NCBI GenBank assembly: GCA_036365515.1
Contig: CM070873.1
Location: forward strand, 230,097,876-230,161,875
Length of the DNA stretch: 64,000 bases
Reading direction: 5' to 3'
DNA from: Torymus aiolomorphi
Lineage: Eukaryota; Arthropoda; Insecta; Hymenoptera; Torymidae
This document shows positions 1 to 13,474 of this stretch, piece after piece. Position 1 is the first letter of the stretch; each line of letters begins with the position of its first letter. Under the pieces are notes generated by a model that did not search any database, was not told where the DNA came from, and was given only the letters and a program-made list of their open reading frames with translations. The position numbers and the translations under genes were made by a program.

Positions 1-368
1 GAGCGACTTTTCGAGAGTAAGATTTGAGGTGGACCCCAAGATGATGGCAGGAGCAAGATGGATTAGTATAATTTTATCGGCTGACCTATATATAGGAACG
101 TCTCGAGACGCTGAATGTTTCTTTGGACAGAGCTGCACCTAGAGGGAATTAAATATGTAGGGAATTGAGTGTGGTATATATAGGGAATAAAGAAATTAAA
201 GAGACCGATGTTATGCGTTTGTTGAGAGATTTACTCTAGTATTGGAACATATCATCCATACATTAGCATGGTCCATGCCGATCTTGCTTGTTTTTATGTA
301 AAAAAAGGTGGAAATAAAAGTACTATACAACAGACAGAAGGCTCGCTTCCCACTTGTCTCTCTTTCAC

Positions 369-371
<3 letters not shown>

Positions 372-430
<59 letters not shown>
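372..430. repeat. (CT)n microsatellite, about 59 bp
   Basis: Perfect CT repeat with degenerate CT-rich flanks on both sides (354-480). The overlapping Leu-Ser or Arg-Glu open frames are repeat translations. Confidence 0.98.
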
Positions 431-433
<3 letters not shown>

Positions 434-2676
434 CTATCTTTCTTACTCTCTCTTTCGATCTCCTTCCTTCCTTTCCTCTACGATTCTCCCGTTCACACAC
501 TCGTCGAATCTCGCTGGCCCTAGCACGAGCCGTACGCACGTCGCCCGGAGCGCAATTTTCGCGTGCAACAAACATTATTATTATTACTCGCGCGACGAAC
601 GCTCGATTCGCGCGATACCATTGCGCAACCGCTTCTTCGCACGCGGTTCGTTCGAAGGAGTTTATGAGAGCTGTCCGTCGATTACAATTTTTTTCGCTCG
701 TTCTGTCTCTCGCTCGCATACAGCTCTTTTCGTACTCATCGCTTGGTTTTCTTTTTCCGCATGTTTTTGTTTTGTACATATTGCACGTTTCAACGGGAGA
801 CAACTAATCAATCGGTAATATACAATAATACAATCATGTTATAATTGGTAATAATAGTAATAGTCAATAATAATAATAATTAATAATAATTAATAATTAA
901 TAAGCAATAACAATTATTAATTTATAGTAACTAATCGCGTCGACTAAGAGAAGGAAGAAGAAACAGAAGGGGACGAATCGAAACACGAAAACGGTCCGCG
1001 GAAAATTACACACACGCAATTGCCGGGTGCGCTTTGCTTTTCATTTTTTCATATTTTTTTTTTATAATATATACTGGCGACGATTTCCGACATCCCTCTT
1101 CTTCTTCTTTTTCTTCATTTTCGACTTCTACGCGACTTACTTCCTCTTTGCTTTCAACATTTTTCTTATTTACAGACACGTGCAAAAAAGAGGGAAAGGA
1201 GGGTTTTCTTTTCATCTCTTACAGTCAGAGGAAAAGAGAGGACTTCAGTTTTTCTTATCTTTTCGTATTTATAATATATATTTTCTTTGTTAATTTTGCG
1301 ACGCGACGCCACGGAGAATATATATTTCGGGTGCTTTAGGCTTTTTTTCTGTCGAAATCATCATTACCCGCGACGAGCGGCAGAAAAGTTATCATTCTCT
1401 CATTTGTTTACTTCATTTTGTTTTGTTTGTATATATATAAAGAAAAAGACTCCATCTTCTTAATCCTTACTGTACGCTATGTATATATAATATATATATT
1501 TTTTTCAACTCCTCTCCCCCTCCTCCACTCTCTTTTACATACACTCGCTCTCTCACTCTTCCTCTTTTTGTTTCAAACTATTCGCTATTTACATGGTTTT
1601 GTCGTCTTTCTCTTACACACTCATTATATACCTCGACGCTTAATATTTTTTTTTTTCGCTATTTTTAACTCGCTTTGTCATTTGTATATCTTTCGACTCG
1701 GTATTTTTAGTTTATTATTTTGCTTCTTTATTATTATTATGTACATACAACCTGAGCACTGGCAAAATCGACAACGTCCACAAGGATTTCAGTTTAAGTA
1801 GCGCCTCAATATCTTCAATATCATTATCTTTCATTTTTTCATCTTTCATTTTTCTAAAATAAATATCTATCAACTTTAAAAATTTACAATTTTCCTCTTT
1901 ATAATTGCATTGTTAATTTTCCTCTTCAGTTTTATCAAAATAATAATACTTTTCATTTCAAGATTCTACCGTTTAACAAGGGTGAAACCATTTTGGACCT
2001 CATCGAGATTGTTCCACCGAGTGCTTGTGTAGACTGGCAAACATTAAACGTATATTATTTTACTTTTCATCGACTGCTTCTCGTGCTGCTTCTGTTTCGC
2101 ATATTTATTATTTTTTTTCTCTTACTTTTTGTATCGTGTGTGTTTGTTTGTTCGGAGGGGAGGAATATCTATCGTATCCTGGCGCGGTCTCGCGCGATTC
2201 GCCGAGGGCCTCTCGTCGCGGCCGGAAACGATCTCGCCTCACTCGCAGGAACACGTTATTATTTATTATTTGTATTTCGGTTGTAAGCGAGGGGAGGCGA
2301 GACGCGCTTATCGCCGCCCGCGCGATGACTCGGTGAGCGCTCGGGACACGCGCATCACGGTGTATACATATATATCATCGGGGGGGTATAGGGGAAAAAA
2401 TGGTATATTTACGCGTCGCATCGCTCGGTCGTCAGTCTATTTCGGTGCAATTCAAACTCTTCTGCGCTTCTGTTAAGTTTTTCCTTTATTATTTCGTGTT
2501 CGTTCACGGTGTAACGCTTCGCTAATCGTCTAACGTCGTTTGAAAAAGTTATTTGAATATCGTTATCACGTACTGTTGTACGAAATATAAACTAAAAAAT
2601 AAAGAAATAGAAGATTCTGTTCTTTCTGATGCGCAGCATTTCTGAATTGAAAAACAAAAACATAAAAAGGAGCTTC

Positions 2677-2680
<4 letters not shown>

Positions 2681-2719
<39 letters not shown>
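2681..2719. repeat. (TC)n microsatellite, about 39 bp
   Basis: Perfect dinucleotide repeat. A second interrupted one lies at 2888-2927. Confidence 0.97.
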
Positions 2720-2730
<11 letters not shown>

Positions 2731-3140
2731 GTTTTATCATTTTTAATGAAAAACGTCGCACGTGAATAAGACAATTAGAGAAGCGACCACCGCGCACAAT
2801 ACACCGCTCTCGCTATTTGCATAACAGTCGCGTATCTCACGCGCGTCGCCAGGCGCGCGCACACTTGTACAATTCTTCCGCTTCGCGTCTCTCTCTCTCT
2901 CTCTCTCACTCACTCTCTCTCTCTCCTTCGCGCTTTTGAAATTCTCATTAATTTTCACGGGTCTCCTGTCTCCGCCAAAAGTACCGTCTCTCTTTCTTTC
3001 TCTGACACACCTCGTATCGTATATCTCTCTCAATATAAAGAAATCAACGCCTATCGTCTCACGCGCAAGGACCTTGTTTATTTTTTTTTTTTCATTTAAA
3101 CTCGTTATAATTATACTGTGTATATTATTCATTTTTTAAT

Positions 3141-4402
3141 AATCGTTAGAATATAATATTGTTGATGCATCGTTTTTTTTCTTTCTTACTGTCACGCACG
3201 GCCCTCTCATTCACTCGCGAACTAAGATAATCGATCCTGCATAGCGCAGCAGCGTGTAATATACAAATACGAATGCGTCAGTGGAGATGATGTACTTTTT
3301 TTTGCTTCAGATTGGTGTATACATATTAGAGTCTGTCTTATCATTAGGTTCATCGTTTACAATAACGTGAATGCGTTGCGCTGATCTTTTCCTTATACAC
3401 ACATTCTGCTTTCTCTTTCATTGACCATTCTCACTTTTATTATCATCTTTCTCTCACACTCGCTCTCTTTTCATTCTCTCACTATCAAACGAATATTTTT
3501 ATTTTTTCTGCTGCAGGTTAATTTAAAATGTATAGGCATGTGTGTATGCATATTTTTTTAAATTTATGTTCGCAAAAGGATAGGCGTACATATGTAAGAG
3601 TATATATACATTTTCATTCTACGATAAATAATGCGTGTCCATCTTTTTGTGTCAATGGTTTTTCGTTTGAAGTTACTCTTTCTAAAACATCGTACGTTTT
3701 GAAGAAATTGCTTTGGATTACGTAAAGTGTTTATTACACAAAATACTGAGACGAGTTAATAGTCTCGATAAAAAAAAAAAAAAAAAATGACGCGTCCATT
3801 AAAAAAGATCATCTAATAAGAAATTATCAGTAGATTTAAAATAAGAGCAATACCTCTAAAAATAAAAATCGTTTCATTGATGTGTATATGAACATAAAAA
3901 GATACAGAATACAATTCGTCTGTATAAAAATTGCTAAAAAAGAGGGAATAAACACTTTCTTCAGTGGCAGTAGATAATGATCAGCGTAAAAGTAAAATAA
4001 AAAAAAAGGACATTTAAAAAAGATAAATACGCGTTATTGCTAAGCAATCTTTGCAGTCCATGTCTTTCCATTTTTGTTATTATCGAGAAAAAACCATCGA
4101 TGGGTAAAAAGTAGACTGGCTCACGCAAGCGATAATAACTACAATAGAATAATGGATTATTATCCACGCTAATTATTTGATGCGCCCGTGCGCCTATATA
4201 TACCAACGATTCGGCGCACGCGTAAAAAACTTCGTCCGATTAAGAAATAATGCTAGTCGCCGATTATTATATATTAATTAATATATGTATTACCTAGCGG
4301 GAGTCAATTATCCGCGAAATTTAATTTCAATATTAATTTTTTTCGTTTGATAATAATACCTAGAAATTTTCGTCGCCTAACTTTAAATTTTTGCTCACTT
4401 TT

Positions 4403-4445
<43 letters not shown>

Positions 4446-7400
4446 AAAACGTACAACAATAAAATTCAGTCTAATTTTTTCCAAAGCACCAATCCCGGCT
4501 AAACCACACTTGTTCGTCCGTCCACGTTTCTTATACATTTTTATATACTCACTTATATAATAATCGAAACGTTTGCATTAATACAGTCGCGCCGTCCCGC
4601 TTGGTAAACGAAAGAAATACACTTGCCTATACCTTTTAACAGACTCTCAATTCTACCAGACCCTGATCCTCTCACATACGTCGCTGGCGCATGTCCGCTC
4701 GACTTTTATTTTTTCCCCCCAATTCGCATTTAACTTTTTTTCCTGCGTGTATACTAAAGTTTTTTTTTTTTACTTTTCATACGCTTGAAACCTTAATAAG
4801 GGGTAATGTACAGACGCTACAGTAGTTTTTTTTTTCTTATTTCGAAAAAAAGACGCGCGCGTCTCCCGAAGAATCGCTCGACGAGCTCTCCTTTTCGTAA
4901 TTAATTGTAATTTAATTAATTATTAATAATATTTTATAATAATAATGACGTATTAATAATAACAATAATATTAATAATAATCATAATGTGTTATATACAT
5001 GAGAGGGTAATGCATTGTGTTCGCTTTTTTTTCTCATTAATGTCGCGTTGTTTTTCTGTCTATAGATGTTTGGATTCCTTGTGTGTGTGTGTGTGTGTGT
5101 CTGTGAGTGTAAATTATGTCTCAGGCGAGAAAACGCCTCTTTTTTTCTAAAACGTATAATGCACGCCCCGTTTCCTAAATGCCAATTGTCGAGACTCATG
5201 AGACGCGGATCGCGTTCTTACACTTAATTTTCCTTCGCCTCTAAGTCGCCCTTGTTCTGTTCTTCTTTTCTGTCTTAATTTATCTCGGATTCGTGATTCG
5301 AGTGGTGGGATGGGTACAGGTGCAGGGGGTGGGTGGGTGGGAGAGAAAGGCTTTTTTTTCGTCCGACGGGGGAGCGCGAAACAAGTGCAACCGATGACGG
5401 CAGGTCGTTGTTTGCGTGCGCGCTATTCGTTACGTAACATCTAATCAGCGATACCGTCGATCGTCGGTAACAGGGGAGAGAAAAGAAATGATTCTTCTCT
5501 CTCTGTACGTTAATGTGACTGGCTGTTACCGATAATCGAGGGGATCCCAGCTTAGGCCCTAGTAAGTTGTATATAAGGACGTGGGAGAAACGCGGAGTCT
5601 AGTGCGTGTATAGACGCGAAAACTTGCAGACTGTCGCTGCGCGCACAATAACGGAATAATACAACTGGCGGAGTATTTTTTTTTTGTATTTCACTCTCTT
5701 CGTTCTCTCTCATCTTTTTTATATGGTTTTTATCATTATTCAATAATCATTTTTCGATAGAAAAAAGGGAAAATAATACATACGAAGAGTCGATCTCTAC
5801 GCTTGGCAGTATCTTGGAACAATCACGCGCGCGCACGCGCTCAGATCAGCCTCTCGAATTCGCGCACGCACTTTTTTTCCTCGTTACCACACACACACAC
5901 ACAGCACGCGCGTCGTTTATTTTTTTTTCTGTTTTTGCAACATAATTGTGTCTTTCATTTTATTTAGAATTTTTGTTGTCATTGAAATATCGTTTGTTCT
6001 TCATTATCGCGAAGAAGGTGTGTGTGTGTGTGTGTGTATCGTCTCCTAAAATACAAGAGAGTCAACGGAAAAAAAATCTACGTCAAAACACGTTATTTTT
6101 ATTCTGTTATCTTTTCATCGTCATCGTATTTTAATAACACCCTTGGCAGTGTGTGAATGTATAGAATTGCGTTTGTTCTCGCAGTTCGTTTGCTAATTGA
6201 TTATTTCTCTCTCCTACCTCCTCTCGCGTCGCGTTCTCTTGCCTGCCCCTTTAAAGCCTGATTATCCATCATTACGACACATACGGTTTTGCCTTTCTTC
6301 CCGCCGGCGGAGAGGAGGTCGTTATTTGTGGTACGCGCGCTGCTGAGGCGGCGATGAATATTTATTATTTTCACATTATTTTTTCTGTCATATCACGGTG
6401 CTTTGCCTCGAAGGACGTGTGACACGGAATTTGCGGGCGCGAGGAATAACGAAGAGGTGGGATATACAAAGAAACGATACATATACATGTGGATGTGAGT
6501 GAGTGCTGTTAGGTTGAATACGAAAATCGAGGCGAGCTTGATTGTTAGGCGTGCATAACTCTTGAGCCAATATTTTCCGCAGGCTTTAACGCGGTACAAG
6601 ACTATAATAAACTATTTACGACGCTAGAATCGACGAGAAATATCGAGTCAGCAGTTATGGAATTAAACGTTAGACGATGTTTATAGACAAGAGGACCTGC
6701 CGTCGACGGCTCAATTGAGGATACACGTATATATACGATATCGACACGTTCGTGTGGCGTTACATCAACTAGTAGCGGGATTAACGGTGGCTCAATCAAG
6801 GCGCTTCGACTGTCTCGACTTCTATTCCAATTATGATTTACTTTCTTTTTTTTCTTTAACCTTTGTTTCGAATTGCTGCGAGCAACACGGACGATGCACG
6901 AAAATCTCTCTCGTCCTCTTTCTTTCCGTCTACATAAATCGATTCCTCTAGACGACACGAACTAGTCCCAATTTTACAAACTTTATAATTTAGCTATCAC
7001 ATTTCAGTAGAATACGGAGATTCGACGTATCTACTTTATTGCACCGCGATTTTTTCACGAAAAAAAAAGTAACATTTTTTCTCCTTTCCGGAGGAAACAA
7101 TAAGAAAAGAACACAACAGTTGCGGAAACGAGAGAAAAATAATGATTATCTTTCGTTTGTGTTGTTATTGTTGTCGAGCTCGCAGCACTGCGCGCGCATT
7201 TTGACGCCGATTGATTACACGGGCTATACGACGTCTCGGAGAAGAGGATCAAGCCTCCAGAAAAATACACGACGGCTCTCGTCTACGAGAATTTACGAGC
7301 GTAATTTATACGAGTATAATTTATGGTATATAGCTTAAGTAAAATTTTCTTTTATACGAGCTTATTAATTTCTTATAGTTTCTTCGATTCGCTTCCTAAT

Positions 7401-8580
7401 GTCACGAATGAACGTGTGTCGCCGCATTAATAAATTAACATACGTTCGACGAATTCTGAATTACAATTATGCGGGGGATTGAAACAATCACTTAATCTAC
7501 GTTTGCCCCTTTTGAGAGTAAAAAAAATAAATTCCAATCGCTGAGAAATTAATAACAATTAATTTACATTTTCACATACTCCAAAAACGATATAATAAAA
7601 GCATCTGGAGCGGTTTAAAAGAGACGAGAACACCGAATCGCGCGCGACTGCGAATTATAATATTAACGAGGCTTACTCTCTTAATTTGCAAAGTCGCTTA
7701 TGTATATATGTACGTGTACGTGTGTAATAATGTGTGTCATAATCCTTATGTATTGGCGTGAGATGCTCCATAACGGAGAGAAAAGCTACAATAGGCAATG
7801 TTACGTTATATCGCGAGAGATGTCATGCTCCTTATACCACACATACGCACGAATCGCAGCCCTTTGCCCTCGCTTTAAAAATCGAAATCGATGCTACTCT
7901 CATCCTTTCCTATCGTTCCGTATATCTGCACTTACAGTTGCTACTGTACATTATACGTTTTCTATGAATTTCATTTTTTCGTTTTCTTTTTTTTTTGTCA
8001 TTGTCCCCTTGCGTTGAAGACGCAACAGACATATATATATTATTACGAGGCTGCCTCGACCGAGCGCTTGGCATATATATTTTATGCGACTTGCACGAAA
8101 AAACTTTGTTCTTCCCTGTAATGCACGGGGAACGCGGTGAAACGAGGAGAAAAATAATATTGGACGAGAGACAAGAAAACAATAAGGTTCCGCCCTCGCG
8201 CACGCGGAATGGCAGGTACGCACGTGACACGCGAAATGTATTTACATAGAAACGTTCATGCATGAGGTATGTTGTGTACTTATGATGTATAGATGCGCGT
8301 TATACGACGGTAAAGACGAAGACGACGACGATAACGGCGGCAGCGGCGATAAACAATCTATAGCGTTATTAGTTTTTCGTATATATATATTTCCTTTAGC
8401 GCTTTTCTTCATGAGCTTAGCGATTTACGCGTTCCTCCGACGCTTTTACATTCATTGTACCGCTAAAGAGAGGGATCGATGTACATTCGCCAAGTCGAGA
8501 AGAGCCCGAAGTGCACAGAGCTTACAGAATTTCTCCAGAGAAATTACGTTTGCACGAGCTGCAATTGCAAGCCCTTGACA
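3141..8580. other. Noncoding-looking, AT-rich DNA downstream of EcR
   Basis: It holds short microsatellites ((GT)n 5080-5100, CA 5889-5902, GT 6019-6037), homopolymers and GC-alternating patches. Open frames are short, unconserved in appearance and mutually overlapping. I see no gene. Confidence 0.6.
4405..4441. repeat. (CT)n microsatellite, about 37 bp
   Basis: Perfect dinucleotide repeat in AT-rich DNA. Confidence 0.97.
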
Positions 8581-9093
8581 ACAATTGTAAATTAAGTTTG
8601 TCGCTTCATATTTTACGGGCGTGTAGTTTCTGTTAAATCAATTATATAAAGAAACGTTAAAAAGTATATAAACCTACAGTAGTATTTAAATTAAATTTAA
8701 AACATTTAATTAATTAAAAAAAATTTATTTTCATTAAAATTCATTTTCATATTTTCTCGTTTAATTCTGGCAATAAATTAGAAACTTGAATAAAATAAAA
8801 AAAAAATTAATATTCTGATTAAATAAAATTTTATAAAATTTTCATAAATTTAATAAATTTGTATTTAAAAAAATTTATCGATGTCAATCTCAAATGTTAT
8901 GACATATTTAATTATGTTAAGTTTTTGGGATAAAGCATATTGTGTTAGCAAAGGGTAGTTTGATTGTTAGTAAAAAGCAAGAATGAAATAAATATTTGCC
9001 AAATCAAAATTAAAGAATAATAGAAAATATATTATCGATAATATACAATTAATAACGGGTAAATTCGTTTTTAAAAAAGAATTATTTCATTTA
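8581..9093. other. Very AT-rich segment
   Basis: Dense AATTTAAATTAA-type sequence with no open frame, marking a compositional break with its neighbours. No inverted repeat is obvious. Confidence 0.7.
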
Positions 9094-9141
9094 CAATAAT
9101 AATAATAATAATAATAATATTAATAATAATAATAGTAATAA
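9094..9141. repeat. (AAT)n trinucleotide repeat
   Basis: About 48 bp, slightly interrupted. Similar AAT-rich patches occur at 845-925 and 4912-4985. Confidence 0.95.
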
Positions 9142-11779
9142 GTCATCTCAGGCGTGCAGTGCGGGTCTCGTGTGTGAGCGCGTAATGTTCTTCGGCTCTC
9201 CGCTCGACATTACGAACGCAATGTTAAAATCAAGCATGTCGTGGCGATGTGGTTTTATGTATATGATGGTGTCATATTCTTTTTTTTTTGTTTTTTGTTT
9301 AGCAATGTTTTCTAGCCTTTAACGATACACGTTTTCCGTCTTACACGCATTTCGAACCGTTTACAACAAACAAGTGTCTCATTCCCAAACGATATCTGCA
9401 TTCTACGATTTTCTCGAACTCTTCATGCTCGTTCTCTCGATACATTAAAAATTATTTTTTTGTCATTCCCTTTGGCGCGCACATCGCGAGAAATACGCGC
9501 TGTAAGTAAAGGAAAGCTTCATTCTCTCTTTCTCTCTCGTTTGAACAGTGACGTTCGCGGTGTATATATTTTTTTATTTTGTTTATCTCGCGCGTTCACT
9601 CCGCGGCGTGGCAGTGTCTGCCTTGTGGCGTTACGTAGTCTAGTTTATACTTTTTTGCTACATATTTTCTCAGTTATTTTCTCGTTCTTTAAACGTTACT
9701 TATTTTTGTCTCAAAAGAGCCGGATAGCGGCGCGCACGTTCGCCGCTCCTCCGCCGTTCGGAGGTTTGACTATCTATAACTTTGTAACGGATATTTCTCT
9801 GCTGTCTACGATTTGTTTTACTTTCTCCGTGTGTGTCTCTGCGTTTTGTCTCTCGAGCAGTTAGCATCACTTTGCGCCAGGTAAAGTACGTCTTTTCTCT
9901 ATTGTTTTATGTTTTTTGCGTTTCACTATTATAATACAATATATATGTATATCTTTTTGTTAAGTTTGTTATCGAACATGATCGCTCGAGAGAATCCCGA
10001 CCGCCGAACGGCGACGGTAGCAAAAATCTTATGTAAAATGACATACCGCACTTATACGTTACATTATAATATAACACGTAACTATATAACGTTTATAAGA
10101 TTCGGTGTTGTCTCGTCGCTTGTCAATGACGTTATTTTTTTTTCTTTGTAATTATCGCACAATGCGTGTGTTCGAAGGTGTGAGTGTGTGTAGATGTATG
10201 CGTGTGAAAACGTGTCGTCATTAAACTAGTTTTCTAATTCGTGTTCTTTTCTTTCACAAAGTCACGTGTCCTTTTCGCGGACTTAATTTTAAAATTTCAT
10301 TTGTTTGCACTACGTAAGGACAATATATGCATCGAAATTTCAACACCGGCGTCTAGTGGGTCGGCCTCCGTCAGAGGCCCTTACTACAATAAAGAATCGA
10401 AGCGCTTATATTTTTTGCAGTCAGATACACGCTCATGCAGTCTTATTTTAAATATACGATTTCTTTCGTTTGAAATATTGCGCCTCTAGTCCCTTGAATA
10501 AAAAAAAGGAATTAACAATATCTTTTGTCTTACGTGTCGAAGAAGACGGCTAAAAACCGAAATATTGACTTTGAAAGTGAGAACTTCTTTTCCCGTTCAG
10601 AGAGTTGCACGTGGAACACGAAAAATTACACAGACGCGTAGACAACGCGCGTACGGCCGTGTGTATTTGATTTAAAACTGTGAGAAATCGTATGTACTAT
10701 GGAATATAATCGTAAGATCAGTTTAACAGCATAGAATTACAGAATTACAACATCGAAAATCTTACATAGTTTGCGCGCACGTTCGAATGACGTTATTATT
10801 ACTTTTTTTCTCAAAATTTATTCGTGTGTGCTCGATCAAGCGCGTTTTTGTGTATGCCCAAATGTGTGTATCATCGTATCGGTGTGTATATGTGTGTGTA
10901 TGTGTATCGCATGTTCATATCGTTTGCATTCTATACGATCTTCGCGATTCCCTTTCGCGCCCGGTGATCTCCCGGGTGTCCCACTATACTGAAATCCGCG
11001 ACACCGTCGGTCAAAAATCTGCTCTATCGTTGTCGTCTCGTATCGATTTTACGATGTTCCGTTTTATAATATTTTCTCTTTCTACTTTATTTTTTATAAA
11101 ATACGCTAGCATATTGCGTCGATTCAAATTTGCCCTCTCTCATCCCAAATGGTACAGGCGATCCTCGAAAATGCACGCGCAGGTACACTCGATTCTCGTA
11201 CTTCCACTCTCTCTTAACATTCATATCAACAAAATGCATGGAGAATTGTGTGAGTCCCCTTCATACTTCTACTCGGGTACGCGCACATTCCTCCCACACA
11301 CTTTTTCTATTCTTCAATTACACACGTGTCTCACACTCACTTGCTCATCATCTACTTTGTTCTCTACCTTTGCTACCTTCGTCTTTCTCTCAATCCCCGC
11401 GTCCCCCTAATAATAAACGTTATCTTATGAACTTCATCTCGGATTTTTACAATATTTAACGCTTTTGTTGATTTTATTACAAAATTAAAACGGACGGTTG
11501 AATTTCATATTTTTTTTTTGTTTTGTCGGTGAGCCGATGTCCGCTGCTGAAGGCACAGGGCTTTGCACTTGAACTCGGTCACCTAATCCTAAGCTGACTG
11601 ACTACAACCTACACGTTTATTCTCCCTCTTCCTTTTTCTCTCTATCTTTTCCCAAATCAGCAGACGCATATCTCTCAAGCGCGCTTCTAGCAAAATTCAT
11701 TTTTATTTGTTCCGCGACAATTTGTGTGTGTGTGTGTGTGTGTTAGCATCTCTGAAAAAACACCCTTACACCTCCCTGA

Positions 11780-11870
<91 letters not shown>

Positions 11871-11999
11871 TTTCTCGCATTCTCACGCTCGCTCCCTCGC
11901 ATATAAACAACGTACATGCTAGCCATATATTATTATGCTATGTGTGTGATATAGACTCTATCGTATGCATTATGCATTGTAATCGCATTATCGCGCTCG
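9142..11999. other. Noncoding-looking DNA, possibly distal 3' UTR of EcR
   Basis: T-rich on the plus strand with many short TATA/TGTG patches. No exon with consistent splice sites was recognised. Confidence 0.5.
11789..11868. repeat. (CT)n microsatellite, about 80 bp
   Basis: It follows a run of nine C. A (GT)n of about 20 bp lies at 11724-11742. Confidence 0.98.
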
Positions 12000-13220
12000 T
12001 TATTATTATTTATTTTTTATTTTCTTATTTTTTTCGTGACTTCAGCCTCCGAGGCAGCTGCTCAACAGTGCCGACGGTGCTCGCAGTCTCTAAAACCTCG
12101 CACGCGCCGCTGACACGCTTCTCCTCTCTTCGCTCTCATTCACACACGTCTTGTTTGTCCTGCTCGCGACTCTCTCTCTCTCGCTCGCTCGCATACTTGC
12201 ACACATACTCTCTCTCTCACTCGTATCCGCACTACGTATGCCTTACACCTATACATTACATTTATCGATATCAGGGCTATCCTTTAGGATAATCTTCTTT
12301 TATATGTATAATATAGATTCATATATATATTTTTATGTATATATATATATATAATTTTTTTCCATAATATATAAGTGTAGGTAGTTCCTTATATAGTCTC
12401 TGTACTGTCTCTACGTATCACAGCCTGGGTGCCTTCGCCACTGCCTTTTACGTCCTTTCGCAAATAAGCATTCTTTCTCTTTCTCTTAAACAATAGATAC
12501 TCCTCTGACTCGCAGTGTCATCTCGCGCTTTCTCTCGCCGATACAATCTCGCGCAGTTCGCCTTTTGTGTGTTATATTTCGCGAGTGTCACAGTTGTTTC
12601 TTTCTCGAGCACGCGCGCGCGCTGTGCATTATTCCATCTCGCGACCGAGTCCAGGCTGCGGAAACACCAACCCGTCGCGCGCGCGCGCATATTTTTTGAT
12701 ACGCCGAACAACGAAGCTGGGGGGTAAGAAGGAAGGGGGCGGAGGACTCGCGAAAGAAAACGATAAAACAGAGCTAAAAATCGGCGCGTAAGCGCGCTCG
12801 ATAATGTCGCAGAGGAGGAGAAAAGAGCATGTTGATACTGTTTCCTTCTGTTTCTTTTTTAAACACGGTCGCACGGTACTAGTATAGTAATAGTAGTAGC
12901 AGTAGTACTTGGTAGTCGAAAGCAGTTAGTATGGTATTTTTGTTATCTCTTTTCGTCGGTTGTCCGCGCCAAGTGACACGCGCACGTGGGCCCGCTGGGC
13001 GAGTATCGATATTGACGAGGACGATCGAGAGGCAGTGGCATAGTGGTGCACTAGTACAAAAGTCACACGCGGCGGCGACGACGACGCTGACGACGACGAC
13101 GTTGACGTTGACGACGACATTGGCGGCGGCGGTGGCGGCAGCGGTGACGACGCGGCGAGTTGCCATTGGTTGCAAGTCGCCGCGGGCCTTGTCCCGCAAC
13201 TGGTCTCGGGCGCCGGGCGA
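12000..13220 (-). other. EcR: Probable EcR 3' UTR (extent uncertain)
   Basis: This is transcribed sequence directly after the stop. On the plus strand it shows imperfect GAC/GGC triplets (about 13069-13158), short TAG/CAG triplets near 12885-12910 and GC-rich patches. The minus strand carries AATAAA hexamers near 12008-12018, within an AATAAT-rich segment, which are candidate polyadenylation signals. The open frames here come from triplet repeats. The real 3' end could be closer or several kilobases further. Confidence 0.35.
13069..13158. repeat. Imperfect GAC/GGC triplet repeat in the EcR 3' UTR
   Basis: About 90 bp of GCG/GAC/GTT triplets on the plus strand, starting 63 bp beyond the EcR stop. 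They give Thr-rich or Val-rich frames with no homology I recognise. Confidence 0.85.
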
Positions 13221-13474
13221 CTAGGACCCCACCGTGTTCACGTCCCAGATCTCCTCGAGGAACGCCGGCAGCTTCTTGTTCCTGAGCTTCAGATTCGAGC
13301 AGGTCTCGCTGTTCTGGTTGCCGAGGGTGCGCAGCTCAGTCAGCACAGAGAGCAGCTTCGCGAACATCGTGCTGCTCTTCGGCTTCCGCCTGCTCTCCAC
13401 GTAGGCCTTCAGCGCGTCCATGTAGATCTCCTGGATCTTCTCGACCTTCCAGTTTTCGGCCACGTTCGGCCTCT
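13221..13474 (-). CDS. EcR: EcR terminal coding exon: end of the LBD, helix 12 (AF-2) and stop
   Basis: Encodes residues 456-539 and a TAG stop at 13221-13223. It begins with the acceptor attgcag and completes the codon for ERP. The block LLSVLTELRTLGNQN is the late LBD helix used in dimerisation; Asn510 and Trp532 match ligand-contact residues of Heliothis EcR. Helix 12/AF-2 (LPAFLEEIWDV, 524-534) is present. The F domain is just NTVGS, as short as in other Hymenoptera and unlike the long Drosophila tail. No further coding exon is needed. The 3' UTR follows directly, with a GAC-rich triplet stretch. Confidence 0.97.

Larger units (their letters stand above)
1..3140. other. Noncoding-looking DNA at the left edge
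   Basis: AT-rich with CT tracts. Two short plus-strand stretches (about 1744-1797 and 1962-2049) and the frame 2-141 have coding-like codon patterns, discussed as findings, but no gene can be assembled from them. Confidence 0.5.
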
